Below are positions 12,659-24,581 of a stretch of DNA of 64,000 bases, piece by piece. The notes beneath the pieces were generated by a model that worked only from the letters and a program-made list of their open reading frames with translations, searched no databases and had not been told where the DNA came from. The position numbers and the translations under genes were made by a program. The DNA is from Brasenia schreberi (taxonomy: Eukaryota; Streptophyta; Magnoliopsida; Nymphaeales; Cabombaceae). Where the stretch lies: the NCBI GenBank assembly GCA_036023115.1, contig JAYKKT010000073.1:17794501-17858500 (forward strand), in the 5' to 3' direction. Position 1 is the first letter of the stretch. Every line of letters starts with the position of its first letter.

Positions 12659-12669
12659 GTCCCATATCG
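12659..12669 (+). promoter_or_regulatory. Upstream sequence element (USE) of snRNA promoter
   Basis: gtcccatatcg differs by one base from the plant snRNA USE consensus RTCCCACATCG. It lies 34 nt upstream of a TATA motif, the spacing typical of RNA polymerase II-transcribed plant snRNA genes; Pol III U6 promoters have about 10 nt less. Confidence 0.8.
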
Positions 12670-12703
12670 TCGATGAAAGAAATCATGACCCACCTCCTTA
12701 CGA

Positions 12704-12708
12704 TATAA
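12704..12708 (+). promoter_or_regulatory. TATA box of the U5 snRNA gene
   Basis: tataa within cgatataacccg, 34 nt after the USE and about 30 nt before the predicted U5 5' end. Confidence 0.7.
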
Positions 12709-12736
12709 CCCGTGCAAGATTCGGGGCAACTCAAGC

Positions 12737-12858
12737 AGCCGCGTGGTGAGCACAGAGCGAACTAATCTTTCGCCTTTTACTAAAGATTACCGTGTTCTCT
12801 CCACTTTTGGCGGCATACGCTTATTTTTGAAGGGTCTTTCTCTTATCTGGGAAACCCT
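12737..12858 (+). ncRNA. U5: U5 spliceosomal snRNA
   Basis: The invariant U5 loop I sequence gccttttac (12772-12780) sits at the tip of a perfect stem, aatcttt (12763-12769) pairing with aaagatt (12782-12788). Outer pairing gccgc (12738-12742) with gcggc (12810-12814) closes the long 5' stem. An Sm-site-like atttttg (12823-12829) follows, then a 3' stem-loop with agggt (12830-12834) against accct (12854-12858). The length of about 122 nt fits plant U5. The RNA would be the core of U5 snRNP, which holds exon ends in the spliceosome. The USE/TATA promoter is in place and a 3'-box-like caaatttagtacca follows at 12861. The 5' end is inferred from promoter spacing and the stem, so it may be off by a few bases. 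Confidence 0.88.
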
Positions 12859-12860
12859 AG

Positions 12861-12875
12861 CAAATTTAGTACCAA
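12861..12875 (+). terminator. 3'-box-like processing element of U5 gene
   Basis: caaatttagtaccaa resembles the plant snRNA 3' box CA(N)3-10AGTNNAA with one mismatch, and lies 2 bp after the 3' stem-loop. Confidence 0.45.
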
Positions 12876-14880
12876 CTTTATACTATCCTATTATTTGTTA
12901 ATAAGTGGTTCGTCTGTATAGTCTGAAATCTACTCAGGTACTACTTTGGTACATCTACTTCTCGAAATGAAACTCCAAGAAACTGAACGGTGAAAAATTG
13001 CTCGCCAAAATCCCTCACGGGAAGGAAATATGCCAGCGGTTATTGAGTCGATTTTTGCTAGGGTTCAAAATGCGCACCTGACCCATACTCATCTAGCTCG
13101 AAAAACGACTGTCCAAGGCCCACACAACCACAAGTTACTAGGCATTTTCTTAAAAAAAGAACTCAATCTCATACGATTACATAGGCCAGGTATAACATAT
13201 TAAATTAATCAAATATAGGAAAAGTTCAATATGTTTGCTATGTTGTGCACTTATCATATCTAAATCTTTGAAAGTCTCAACCATCGATGGACACCGCTGA
13301 GTTAAAAACTCAAAAAGCAAAAGCAAAAAGTAACTTTATATAGTTTTACTTATCCAAACTTATACTTTTTCTTTTGAACTCAAAGATCTTTCTCTTTAGA
13401 TGTTGGTTGAAAATGTGAAGGATAAAAAAACATATAAAGTGGCAAGTATATCAGAGTCACACAGAGTTTGTCCCCTTGTAGAAGAGAAATGAGGCAACCT
13501 AATATAAAATGAGAGGTGATGTAAGGCTCAACATGAGTGATCCATGTAAGCTATGTTTAATTGTTTTGATAATTTATATGTAGCTTAAAAAAATTAATGT
13601 AAATATATCAGGAGCTAGGTTCACTTCTCGACCGTGGGTTCTGCTGAACCCGGTCTGCCCCCGAGAGCAGGTGGGTAGGAATTGCCATCCCTACAAGTTT
13701 GTAAGGATGTGAACGATAGGAACGTCACACCAGAGAGAAAAAACTAATGAAGGATATAAACACATTTAAAACATACGATCCAAATTTGCTTTAAAGTGTG
13801 TGACATCGTCGAGGCTCCCATTGAAGATGTCATTTGCCTTTAGGCTTTAGTTGCAATTGCAAGACCTTTTTGGGAACCTCAAGATTGGAATACTAACTCA
13901 CACGAGGCTAGAGCAGGTGCTCTGAGAGAGCATGAATGTGTTCTTGTAACTTCTTAAACACTCTTATAATATTTTAAATAAATGATACTCGTATTAAAAC
14001 CCTTTAATGTGTTGTTGGAGTCGATTTGAATGGGAGTGTTAACCTCAGGCTTAAGGAGGATTGTACGTCAGCATCAAAAGAAAAGGCTAGTGGACCGCAC
14101 CTTAGTGGGCTCTGCTGGAGTTACGGACAGGTTTTCTCTGATTCGATTCAGGCACAATCCGCTCCCCAAGTGGAATCAGAGCCTGTGTGTCCATTCATGG
14201 ATCTAGTTTTGCTCCTTTTGCACCGACTCATTTGGTGGTGGTGGGCATTTATTTCATTGGGGTCAGGAAATGATTGTACAATTCATTGCCATTCCCCCAT
14301 ACCATCCTCACCCTCTTCGGATCCAGTCCCTAGATTTGGATCTTGTTTCTTAAATTGGATGAAACCCTGATAAGCAAGGAGGACCAAACTCATTATTATG
14401 TTGGCACTCAAGTTAAATCTAATCTATGAACAAACTCGATGCATAAACTATTTTCATAGTAAAGGTTGTGATGCCAGAGGAATCATTACCCAAAGGCTTA
14501 GAGAGCAAGCTTTAATATCATAATATCATTTTTCAACAAATGAAAGTGACCTTAGTTGAAATTAATGTATAGTTTGATTCACGAATATTGTGTACCAAAA
14601 GTTCTAAGGTTTTCATTGGTTGAAGTCTTAGATCTGGATCCAGGGTTCAGATCCAATTTTGAGGGTAGTTTCGTACAAAAAAGACCTAGGGTTATTCGTC
14701 AACGGTTAATTTCGGTTCAAAGAGTGGTCAAATGGATTCGACTGAGGTGTGACTGGCTCAGTCCGCAGTGTGCAGCAGAGGTGTTGCTGTGGCAGCACTG
14801 CAGCAAAACCCCTTAACTCTCTCTCTCTCTCTTCAGCAACAAACAAATGCAATCCATCCCAGACAAAAAAAAAAGTAAGG
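12876..14880. other. Intergenic, no gene recognised
   Basis: Mixed AT-rich sequence without a convincing coding frame. The 114-codon frame at 14026-14370 and the 86-codon frame at 14556-14816 have no recognisable domain and irregular composition. Confidence 0.5.
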
Positions 14881-14889
14881 GCGCTTCGT

Positions 14890-15640
14890 CTAGGTAGAGT
14901 TGGTAGCTGCTAGAGATAGCACATCCTAATTGTAGTTGCTATTCTAGTAATATCTTACATTTCTTTTGTATTATCATGTCTGATTTTTCTCATATTTGAT
15001 TATTAGTGTGCTTGTGCCTTCATTTGCGTGATGACCTCTACTGGTTTGAAAAGCCTAACACAATTTGCTTCCAACTTATAAACTGGCATGGAGTGTCAGT
15101 GCTTTGATGTGCCCTAACTGTTTAATTAATATGAAAGGCAGAAGGGTGCTTAGCGTAGGTTAAATTGTTAGCTGGTAGAGCTAGCACATACTAATTGTGG
15201 ATTTACCTTCATATCTTATAAAGATCCAAAATTTATTCACCATTTGATGTGCCCTAACTGTTTAATTAATATGAAAGGCAGAAGGGTGCTTAGCGTAGGT
15301 TAAACTGTTAGCCTGTAGAGGTAGCACATACTAATTGTGGATTTACCTTCATATCTTATAAAGATCCAAAATTTATTCACCACCATGTGCGACTTTCGAC
15401 TCTTGTTGGATCCGATGGTTGCTGTTACAGCTTGCATTGGCTAGTAGCTGCTAGCTCAAACTAGCACATTCCAATGGCAGAATTGCAGTCATATCTTATA
15501 AAGATCCAACGTTTCTTCTTTGTGGTGTCTAACTTTTGAAATTTTGTTGGATATAATGCTTTCTAATGCAGTTCGCATATACTAGCTAGATCTAGTAGCT
15601 ACTAGTTACGGTTTGACATATCAAGTAAACAGTGTGCTAG
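14890..15640. repeat. Degenerate tandem array with ~140-bp units
   Basis: The motif tagcacat occurs at 14917, 15182, 15322 and 15462, spaced 265, 140 and 140 bp. Units 15103-15242 and 15243-15382 are almost identical; flanking units are diverged. Each unit carries a self-complementary patch such as tagctgctagagctagca and the phrase catatcttataaagatcc. Function unknown. Confidence 0.75.
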
Positions 15641-15924
15641 TTATAAAATCATGATGATTTTTAAATGGAAACTTTTAACAGTCTCTAAATTGACTCTTGG
15701 AGACTAATAAGGTTTAAAATCTGGACGATAGGAAATTCTTCCCAAGAACTCCCATGATTTTACAGCTGGTTTCTTGGTCAAAGGAATCCGATCAATGTCT
15801 GCCGCAAGATGCATGAAACATTCACCTAAACGGTTCTTAATATCTTATGTAAAATCAAAGGATTAATGTTTTTCTCCTAGCGGTCATCGTTTTCATGTAG
15901 ATAAAAGAAAATAAAATTAGGTAA

Positions 15925-16030
<106 letters not shown>

Positions 16031-16048
16031 TATTTACTTTGGTTTACT

Positions 16049-17207
16049 GTGTTCACGGTCACTTTCCAATACTTTCACCTTTCGAACCACCCTTCACTGC
16101 ACTCAGTCGCTTCTACTTCTGTGCCTCTAACACCAGTTATAATGGTGGCCGCTAAGACCACTTTCAAATATAATATGATATATAAAGTAAGAGAGAAAGA
16201 ATGGGAAGAGAAGAGGTCACCGCCGCAGTTGTATTCTAAAACGGGTGAGGAGAATATGGGGATGTGGTTGAGGGTGCGTTTCTATCACAGTATTTTGAGT
16301 GACCAAAATGACAAAGCAGGTCGTCGAGCACACAAAGAGGGAGAGAGAATGCTAAATAGCCCAATAAGATGAGATTTTCAGAGAAAGAAAAAGGGATTAA
16401 AAGAAGACTCACCCAAAAGAGGAAGCTCAAAAGGTTCTACATTTAAAGTTGACATCGAACTCGTGTCGTAAATCATTTTCAATGATGCAGTAAACCACTA
16501 AACCCTTGGAAAAAAAAGAACCAAGATCGTATATCGCCAGCACAGGCAGCCATCATCCTCACCAAAACAGTTTCCACAAAATACAATGGAAAACAAATAA
16601 GAAAAAATGGAGCCAAGGATTTTATTTTCTTTTTCTCTTGAATATATTTCTAAAATCTCTCGAAGGAATCAAAAGCTATCAAGGAGAATAGTACATATAC
16701 AGACGAAAGCCGCGCAAAGAAAGAGATCATGATTCAATACATGACTCCACAATGATCGCAATCAATGATACCGATGGCTGTAAATAAACAACAATGAAGG
16801 ACGATACTGGTTTAGCTTTGTCAATTCAACCTCCATTGTTTAACTTATTTCTTTCAGAGACTATCGAGTGAATTGCACTAGAGAGATTATTAAGGGCTGA
16901 AAAAAGCCCGGCGAATCCCTGTCGATTCATCTCCGTTCTATTCTCTTCCATCCGCAGCTTTCTTTCCTCCATATCAAGAAACGCTTTCTGCCTCTTGTCC
17001 TTCTTCTACTCGCAAGCAAGCAGGGTTCGAGACAACATCGTTGCGCTTTGAAGGATTCTCGGGCCCAGGCTTCTCACCTTCCTCCTCTTCAAATCCGAGC
17101 TGCCTTCCGCCTCCGAAGAATCCGTCATCTCTTCCGCTGCAATTTACATTTACAAACTCTTTTAAACAAGGGAACAAGACGAAACAATTCATCAAATAAT
17201 TACCCAC
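16049..17207. other. Intergenic; a possible SINE head near 16441-16505
   Basis: No coding gene is recognised. On the minus strand 16441-16505 reads like a tRNA-type promoter pair: an A-box-like tttagtggttta and a B-box-like cgagttcgatgtc about 35 nt apart. It may be a SINE 5' end; there is no tRNA fold that I would trust. Confidence 0.25.
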
Positions 17208-17379
17208 TACCTGTTATGAACATCATCGTCTCGTGGATCGTCCAGTTCCCCTTCCGATACTCCCGAGCTCCCGCCGAAGATGACGACGGGGTCGAGGCCA
17301 CCATCGTCGTTCCCTCTGACGACGCCTGCTGGGCGTTCTCCACCCCAGTTAATGCCGTGCCTGGGATCCGCACGCTCAT
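17208..17379 (-). pseudogene. Trihelix (GT factor)-like N-terminal exon, truncated
   Basis: From ATG at 17377-17379 the frame encodes a Ser/Thr/Ala-rich leader followed by YRKGNWTIHETMMFI, which resembles the first helix of plant trihelix DNA-binding domains (consensus near GNWT..ET..LI). A donor-like acag|gtagtg ends the exon at about 17208. The next plausible minus-strand exon (17010-17145, acceptor ttgcag) does not encode the second and third helices, so the domain is incomplete here. It could be a fragment of a trihelix gene or a chance resemblance. No start-specific promoter is seen. Confidence 0.35.
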
Positions 17380-17529
17380 CTCTCTCTCTCTCTCCTCTGA
17401 GGGTTCTGACGGTGTGTTCCTAACGGGGTTATTTAGATTCTCGACCTTTTTCTGGTGTGTTTTTCTTAATACTTTCAAAGAATTTGTCTTATTTTTGTTC
17501 CAATTATTTGTTTTTACTTAAACTTATTG

Positions 17530-20500
17530 TTTTGTGAGAAATTATCTGTTTTTAGTGTATTTTAAGACCATCACAATTATGTCCTTCGTTTCTAGGTATG
17601 GCAGTAGGCGGGTACTGGGCAGGGACGGGTATACCCATGCCCGAGCTTCAATTTCATGCTCTGTATCGGTCCTGTTAACTCTCAGCCTATGTAAATAAAA
17701 AAGAAGAAGAAAAACTCACTTGCCTACGGAATTAAAAAGACCCTTTCCACATCAAAAACAACACGAACAAGGGCAAGCACGCACGACAACTGGGCTAAAG
17801 AACACAAACAAGAAAGATGCTAGACAGGATGCCCAATGGCGTAAAGAAAGAGATTCATTAGCTATTGTTGTCGTTAACTGATGTTTTCTTTCAAGCCCGT
17901 CGAGAGTTAACCATGTGCTCCAAGATTTTTTTTGGGGTCAACAGCTATATATCCATAAATACCATTCACCTGGTTTTCCATTTTGTTTCTTGTTCTTTTG
18001 ATATGGTTTAGGGAGTTGATGATTTAAGGAAAAGATAGGCGGACATGAAAGATCATGGTTGGGAAATGGTTGATCGTATTTTTTATGGAAAAGAAGCGAA
18101 ACATAATCAATTTGAGTTTGGGACAATAGTTGAAAATCTTAGCTAAACATAATCAAATTCAATTCGAGACAGTATGAGTCGGCCAGTCCTCCAAATCCAA
18201 AGCAATAACATTGGCAGAACTAGAAGCATTTTATGTTAAATCCAATCAAGGTAATTGAACATTTTAAAGCTGTAAGCTAAATGAGCTTAGAATGAGTTTG
18301 AAGCTAGAGCTTTTTATAGTTTTCACTGGAATTAGAACGAAATTCTTTCTCATTTAAGTTAAATTTGGCTCCAAGGGTTTCTGTAAAACGAGAAGGGATC
18401 CAAAACAAGTGCGACATTCAACTAATTAACTCTCAAAAATGTCAACTGTATTTACAGGAATTATCCTTGAGAGGGTCCTAACTTTATATATATAACTTTC
18501 TGTCTTTCACAGAAAAGCTTTGGGTGAGCTCACAATTTAAGTTGGTCTTTTGCACGAGGCCGGTCTTCACAGTCCACAATTTAGTACTTTGCTTACTAAA
18601 AGAAGGCTCATCCCTAGTTCTACCCTCTCTAGATAAATAAATAAGTACACACATAAGCTCTTTCTATGTGTCTATCTATTATTTATATGAATGATTCTAT
18701 TTCGTATGTCTTTAGAATATATAATATATATTTTCTTAATTTTTCCTGGACGAGTATCATTTTAAAAGTTAAAAAGGTATTTGAAAAAATATCAAAAGAA
18801 CAGTATTGTACTCGTGCTAAAAAATAGAAGAAATATGCATGAGTAAGCATGTGCTGAAGGCTTAAGAAATATACATCCTGAAGACTCAAGTTTAGCATTA
18901 ATACGAAAACCGCAACGTGCACACTCACAAGGAGAACATGCTTTAGACAATATATAGAAGAGTATGAGATTAGGAAGAAACAAGAAGAAAGAATCAAAGA
19001 GGTTCTATTTTGATGTAAAGTAGCTTTAACTGTAACTATGAAAAAAGAAAGTGAAAGAGAAAGAGAAGCAGTATGTTTGTTTGATGAGTACACTAGAGCT
19101 TCAAAACTATCATAGTGATACAGCGATCACTATTAAACGCCGCATGAAAGAGAATCTGAACCAGCACGCCTCGCACACAAAAACGCAGATCAAGTCATAA
19201 TGTAAATAGCCCAAGTGTTTCTTATATGAACATCCACCATACTTCTCCAATGATCTCAAGTTTCAGACAATTAAGATCTGAGTGGGCCGGCACTCACAAT
19301 CCCAAATTAGTTCATGAGTTTCCAGGTCTTATAAGCGGTTGAGATTTGATACGACCCCCTGTTGGGTTATATATGCATGATCTGTTCTCTCTAGTAGCGC
19401 CTTCAAAATTCAAACTCTCACCACAGTTACCTTGGTTGTTTATCGCTTTGTAGTTTTCTACCACTCTGAATTATTTCCCTTTTTTCTCTTGAGAAAACAG
19501 TGTGCTACCTTCAGCCTCGCACACGTATTTTTATCATATGGCCTAGCTAAAGTGACTTGATTTCGGAATCTATGGAACCAAATCCACATTGAGCTGTTGC
19601 TGTTGTTTTTGAGGATCTCTGTGTGAAAACCCACTCGCCACAACCCCTGTGTTCATCCCTCCAACACCAAGAAAATCTCTTGTAAGCTCATCTGTGCCTT
19701 CAATGTTTGAAGATGACTTGCCTGCTGCATGTCCATGACCTCGAGAGCGACCATCTTAGGGGCCGTTTAGTTTTTGTAGTCCCAACAGATACACTTATTT
19801 CCACTGTAGTCACTAAACGGATCCATCCTTCTAGGGTCATCCTCAAAGCTGGATTTATGATTGCCATTTAGTCATGCAAGAGAGAGAGAGAGCTGCATGC
19901 AATCTCTTTTTCTTAGTCATGCATTTCCCAGTTTCCCAGTCTCACCATGATGGTACTGAAAAGAAATCCGCTCGCATAAGGTCCATGGATATTACCCCCT
20001 TTTCTAAAAGATCCGCCACTATATGCAGCTATAAGGTCCAAGAATCCCCACTGATAGGACTCTTGGTCAATACATGGCGGCCATGATAGCAGCACCTTCA
20101 AATTTTCTCTTTTTTCACTCCATGAGGAATTAAGATAAGATAGCAGACGGGAAAGATGACTAAATATTCAAAGTGAAGAAGAACAAAGAACTCGTATGGA
20201 GAGTTTAATTACTACGATGCTCTCTCACATCGTGTTTCTCCAAGATGCCATCTGTTTCATCAAAGCGCCGACCCACCGCTCATTACAGTAGTGGTTTGTT
20301 GGGAGGTGAAAGACGGACAAGATCTCGGCCTAGAGTCCAGTTGCAATTTGACTTACAATAATTGCGATATATTCTCTTATAAGAACCCCTCGTAACGACT
20401 GCTTCTCCTGTCATTCCAATGTGCTGCGGTCACAGAAAAGAAGTGTTACATGAGCTGATTTTCGAGTTGTGGCGGTAGCGGCCAGCCGGCCACCATCTAT

Positions 20501-20560
20501 AATGGCGATGATGACAAGCGGAGTGGATGTTGGCGCACGAATACACTATAAGGTATACAC
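17530..20560. other. Intergenic, no gene recognised
   Basis: AT-rich non-coding sequence. Open frames such as 18683-19093 (minus) are hydrophobic low-complexity translations without a family match. A short foldback with ccgtttag/ctaaacgg lies at 19763-19820. Confidence 0.45.
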
Positions 20561-20572
20561 ATATGCACACAC

Positions 20573-20965
<393 letters not shown>

Positions 20966-20969
20966 TACT

Positions 20970-21165
20970 TTTTAAGTTAAGATCTTAAGTCAAAAAGCAA
21001 CTTGAATTGGGTGCATTTATTGTATCTCCAGAAAATATACCAGCATACTTCTTTTGCTTTTGATATTTCAATTTCAATTGTCAATCTTATTGATGATTGA
21101 AATTTAAAAGTATTTTAAGTATGGATTGACGTGTGCATGCACTATGCTCTCTATATATACTTTTT
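20970..21165. repeat. AT-rich repeat, copy B
   Basis: Parallel to copy A: cttgaattgggtgcatttattg, gatgattgaaatttaaaagt and gtgcatgcactatgctctct occur in the same order and similar spacing. Confidence 0.55.
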
Positions 21166-21243
21166 CACTATTTTATTTTAATTTCATTTACCAATGACTT
21201 TTGATAGAATAATTGAAATTGGTTTAGATGGACTCCAACTTTC

Positions 21244-21246
<3 letters not shown>

Positions 21247-21318
<72 letters not shown>

Positions 21319-21446
21319 ATAGTTCATGCATATATCAATTCATACTCAAATCCCCTAAAATATCTTTACCATTCCATCAACATAATTAATAGTAGAAATT
21401 TGAATTTAATGCTAAATACAAAAGGTACAAAGATACTTTTCGCTTT

Positions 21447-21450
<4 letters not shown>
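21247..21450. repeat. (TA)n(GA)n and AT-rich repeat, copy C
   Basis: A TA/GA head (21247-21317) is followed by gagcatagttcatgcatata and caattcatactcaaat, the reverse complement of the closing phrases of copies A and B. Confidence 0.55.
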
Positions 21451-21484
<34 letters not shown>

Positions 21485-21723
21485 GTATGTATCGGACTGT
21501 TTATATTTCAACTTTTTTTAGCGACAGGAACTTTAAGACACTAACTCACAGGCATATATTTTTAAATATTGTATCCTTGTGTTATACGTGGTTAATTGCG
21601 AATTTCATAGTGCCAAAATGGTAGTTATCGCTTGGATTGATGTTCAATTTGTCGTTAGATTGGAATGCATTTTAAACGTTGAAAAGTGGAGATTTCGCGA
21701 TGCTGTCAACAGGAACAATGTTG

Positions 21724-21742
21724 CGGGGGGGGGGGGGGGGGG
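21724..21742. repeat. Poly-G tract
   Basis: About 19 consecutive G. Length is likely unstable and may be a sequencing or assembly artefact. Confidence 0.85.
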
Positions 21743-22223
21743 CATAGAAATAACAAAGTGATGCATCTTATGGGATTCGACTGTTTCCCTGTGAATCTCT
21801 CTCTCAATGATATGCTTGTGTGATTGGATATATACGTATAAGAATATGCATGGCATGTAAGTTATATATCTGATTTATTGATATATTTTTTCTTTTCTTT
21901 TCTTTTTCTTTGAAAAAATCATGATGATGTATTTAGATATGATCGGTTCTTATTGGATTGAACTAAGATAGATAAGAAGGTAATGGTATTTATATCAAAG
22001 ATTAAAGATAATCCATAAAACAAAAGATAAAAATGTTGTTGATGAACATTCATGCGATTGGCCTTTTCTAAATGAAATTTTTGAAGCTAGATTGAACGGA
22101 CGGAACAAAAACTCCCATTTGACACCTTTGTTAGTCCACAAGACAGGCAACACAATTATAGAAAGGGCACGGCAATGATAAGAGATTTGCATCCTTAGAG
22201 AAAAAAGAAGAGAGCGCACGAAG

Positions 22224-22316
22224 AGCAGTAACTCACCTGGCTAGGTGTCAACTCACAAGTTGAAGATCATGAGTTCGGTCCGAGGATGCATCTGGCTTCG
22301 GCCTCCCCGTTGTATC
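22224..22316 (+). mobile_element. tRNA-derived SINE, 'ggcttcggcctccc' family
   Basis: An A-box-like ggctaggtgtcaact (from 22239), a B-box-like gagttcggtccga (22271-22283) about 31 nt on, then gcatctggcttcggcctccc and ttgta. The same ending occurs at 28500-28584 and 47950-47992. Confidence 0.5.
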
Positions 22317-22401
22317 AGTGGAAAAGAAGACAGCATTGACAAAAGAATTCTGTACAAGCATGAGTATTGCAAAACAAGTTATTACATTTTGGAGTGAATT
22401 A

Positions 22402-23565
22402 TCATACACTGTAGGCATCCCAATCATAACTGGGTTGGGAGAGAACTTCATAAACCGTTGGTCCACCCACAACGGTATCAACAGTCTGCGTCCCATCCAA
22501 TAGAAATGGCTGAAATCCATCATTTCTAGAAGGCATACAATAGCAATATTCCACAGGTAAAGACAACCTGCAACCTTGCTGAATCTCCGCGGACTGAAAA
22601 GAACAAAAGCATAGACAGAAGAAACAAAACTACACAAAGTCGCATGATGCACAATACACTATCCATGAGCTTTCCATCACTTCCTGCTGGGAAACCACGA
22701 ACTCTGTAGACAAACAAGAAGTTGTACTTGTCCACAACGAATCTATACCCAAAGTAAAATGCGCCGACTGGTACGACAAGTGGTGTGAATGAAGAATACA
22801 TCATGGTCAATGCCAAGATTGTCAGATTGAATGCATAATACTGAGCAAAATCGAATGTCTGCTTTGGTGCTCGTGGATTTCTAGTGACAGGATAAACAGA
22901 GAGGTCCTGCCCTGGTAGATCAATGGTGTTGAGACCAAGTCCGCGAGAAATATCATAAGAACCGTTTTCTCTCTAGCAATCTCTTCAGCTTCATTAGTTG
23001 AATATATATCTTTGAAGATTATAAAGGCAAATTCCAGCACCTTCAGCCCTACCTTCTCTGAAAAGAGCTGTTTCTCTCTCTAGCAATCTCTTCAGCTTCA
23101 GTTCATCAGTGAGGCCCAATTTAACTATAACCCAATTCCAAGACATCCTTAAATTCGCCAAGAATCTCTAAAAAGGTGCCTCATTCGACTGTAAACATCA
23201 GATCCTTGTGAAGGCAGGAGCTCTGAACCATCCTCTCCATAATCGCCCAGCATATATTCTTGATCTTCAAATCCTTCCATGGCATCAAGTCTGGCTTGCA
23301 ACCAAGACACATCATCTCTAACCTTCACTAATTCTGCCATCATGTCATCCAACAAAGATAGATTCTGAGGCACTATGACCTTGTAAACCTTGCCAGGGTC
23401 CCTATGGTAGTACTCCTCCAACGGTCGCTTATCGATCGCTAGGCTCCTCGGAATCCCCTCAACCATGACCGTGAAAACCGAGACAGAATTCACCGTGGGC
23501 GTCCCATCATGGAACCTCGTGGTACTCAACCGATCCTCCAGCGTTAAGATCCCATAGTGAATATA
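22402..23565 (-). pseudogene. OSCA4.1/CSC1-like (At4g35870-type) channel pseudogene, internally deleted
   Basis: Read on the minus strand, an N-terminal block (23149-23565) gives LEDRLSTTRFHDGTPT, VMVEGIPRS and PLEEYYHRDPGKVYKVIVP, the cytosolic region of plant OSCA4.1-type hyperosmolality-gated channels. Next come frameshifted pieces (RLLERE, FIIFKDIYST; 22970-23100), then abruptly [20 protein letters not shown] and [20 protein letters not shown] (22640-22925), the late membrane region and the [18 protein letters not shown] motif. The last piece is in another frame after a small deletion near 22545 and ends DWDAYSV-stop at 22402. Most of the central transmembrane segments are therefore missing. 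No introns are seen. An intact parental gene presumably lies elsewhere. Family recognition is from memory. Confidence 0.82.
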
Positions 23566-23571
23566 TATTTA

Positions 23572-23725
23572 TATGAAAACCAGATCCACTACTCACTCAT
23601 ACTATTATAATTCCAAAGATTTTAAGGGTTTTCAAAAATAGTTAAGGCCGACTTTATTACGCTCATGTCACAAAAAAAGCAATAGTCGAGTAAGAGGAAG
23701 TAAAGTCAATGATGAGCAGGATCTA

Positions 23726-23735
<10 letters not shown>
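23572..23735. repeat. MITE-like repeat bounded by 'ccagatcc' and 'ggatctagt'
   Basis: gaaaaccagatccac...gagcaggatctagtc; the core includes attacgctcatgtcac and gcaatagtcgagt. A second copy lies at 27370-27525 (gaaaaccagatcctac...caagatctaatc, core attacactcatatctc and gcaatggtcgagt). Confidence 0.5.
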
Positions 23736-23775
<40 letters not shown>

Positions 23776-23900
23776 CTAGAGAGAGTACATATTTCATGAA
23801 CACACATTCGCACTTAAATTAACTTAAAGATCTTCACCCTTTGATTGATAGTAGAGATATATGTTTTAAAAGTATTGAAATGTTTTTTAAATTCAAATTT
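23731..23900. repeat. (TA)n(TG)n head and AT-rich repeat, copy D
   Basis: (TA)n (23731-23763), (TG)n, a short GA run, then acatatttcatgaacacaca, cacttaaattaac and gattgatagtagagatatat, phrases related to copy C at 21300-21450. Confidence 0.45.
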
Positions 23901-24581
23901 TCATTGTTGATAACACTTTGAGCGAGTGGTCAGACTACCGAACCAACAAAGAATTTTAGGTGGATTTTAGCATGTATGAAATGAGCATCATTGCATGTCC
24001 GACCCGCTTCTAGCGGCTAGTTTTGCCTTTATTCACGTTGCAAAAGCCCCCTCTTTTCCATGGAAAAGGAGACCCTGCAACTTCTCATACAAGAATTTGG
24101 GAGTGGGAGACCCCTTTAACTGGGGTTGGGTAGGAGACCTGGTTTTCATAGGAAACCAATTCCTCGACATGAGAATCTGTCAGCCAGGTGCTTTTCCAGC
24201 CGTCTTTACTTCCATTGGAAAACAAAACGAACCCATTTTTCACAAAAGGAGGAGCTCCTTCCCTGGCTTTCATTCTGGAAAACAAGTTTGAGAAAGAGAA
24301 TTCTTGGTCACTCCCAACACAACGATAATGATATTCAGGACTGGACTAAAGTTGAATAACCGAAACCAAACCCAGCCTTTTCCCATACCAGTATACCGAA
24401 AGTTTTGTTTTCCTAATGGTTATGGTTTCCTTTGTCATCTCACGAGGAACTCAAGAGGATGTAAATTTAAAGCATCTGAAAATCATTGTATCCGAAAGTA
24501 TGGATCGCAGATTTGATCAGGTTCAATTCATTAAGAATATTGTGTTCGTCCAGAAGGGTCTTATAAAATGTTAGGCCGACT

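Noticed and set aside
14026..14370. 114-codon frame
   Set aside because: Irregular composition and no motif; no flanking splice or promoter support.
19763..19820. 58-bp foldback with ccgtttag/ctaaacgg ends
   Set aside because: Resembles tiny plant foldback elements, but a single 8-bp inverted repeat without target duplication is too weak.
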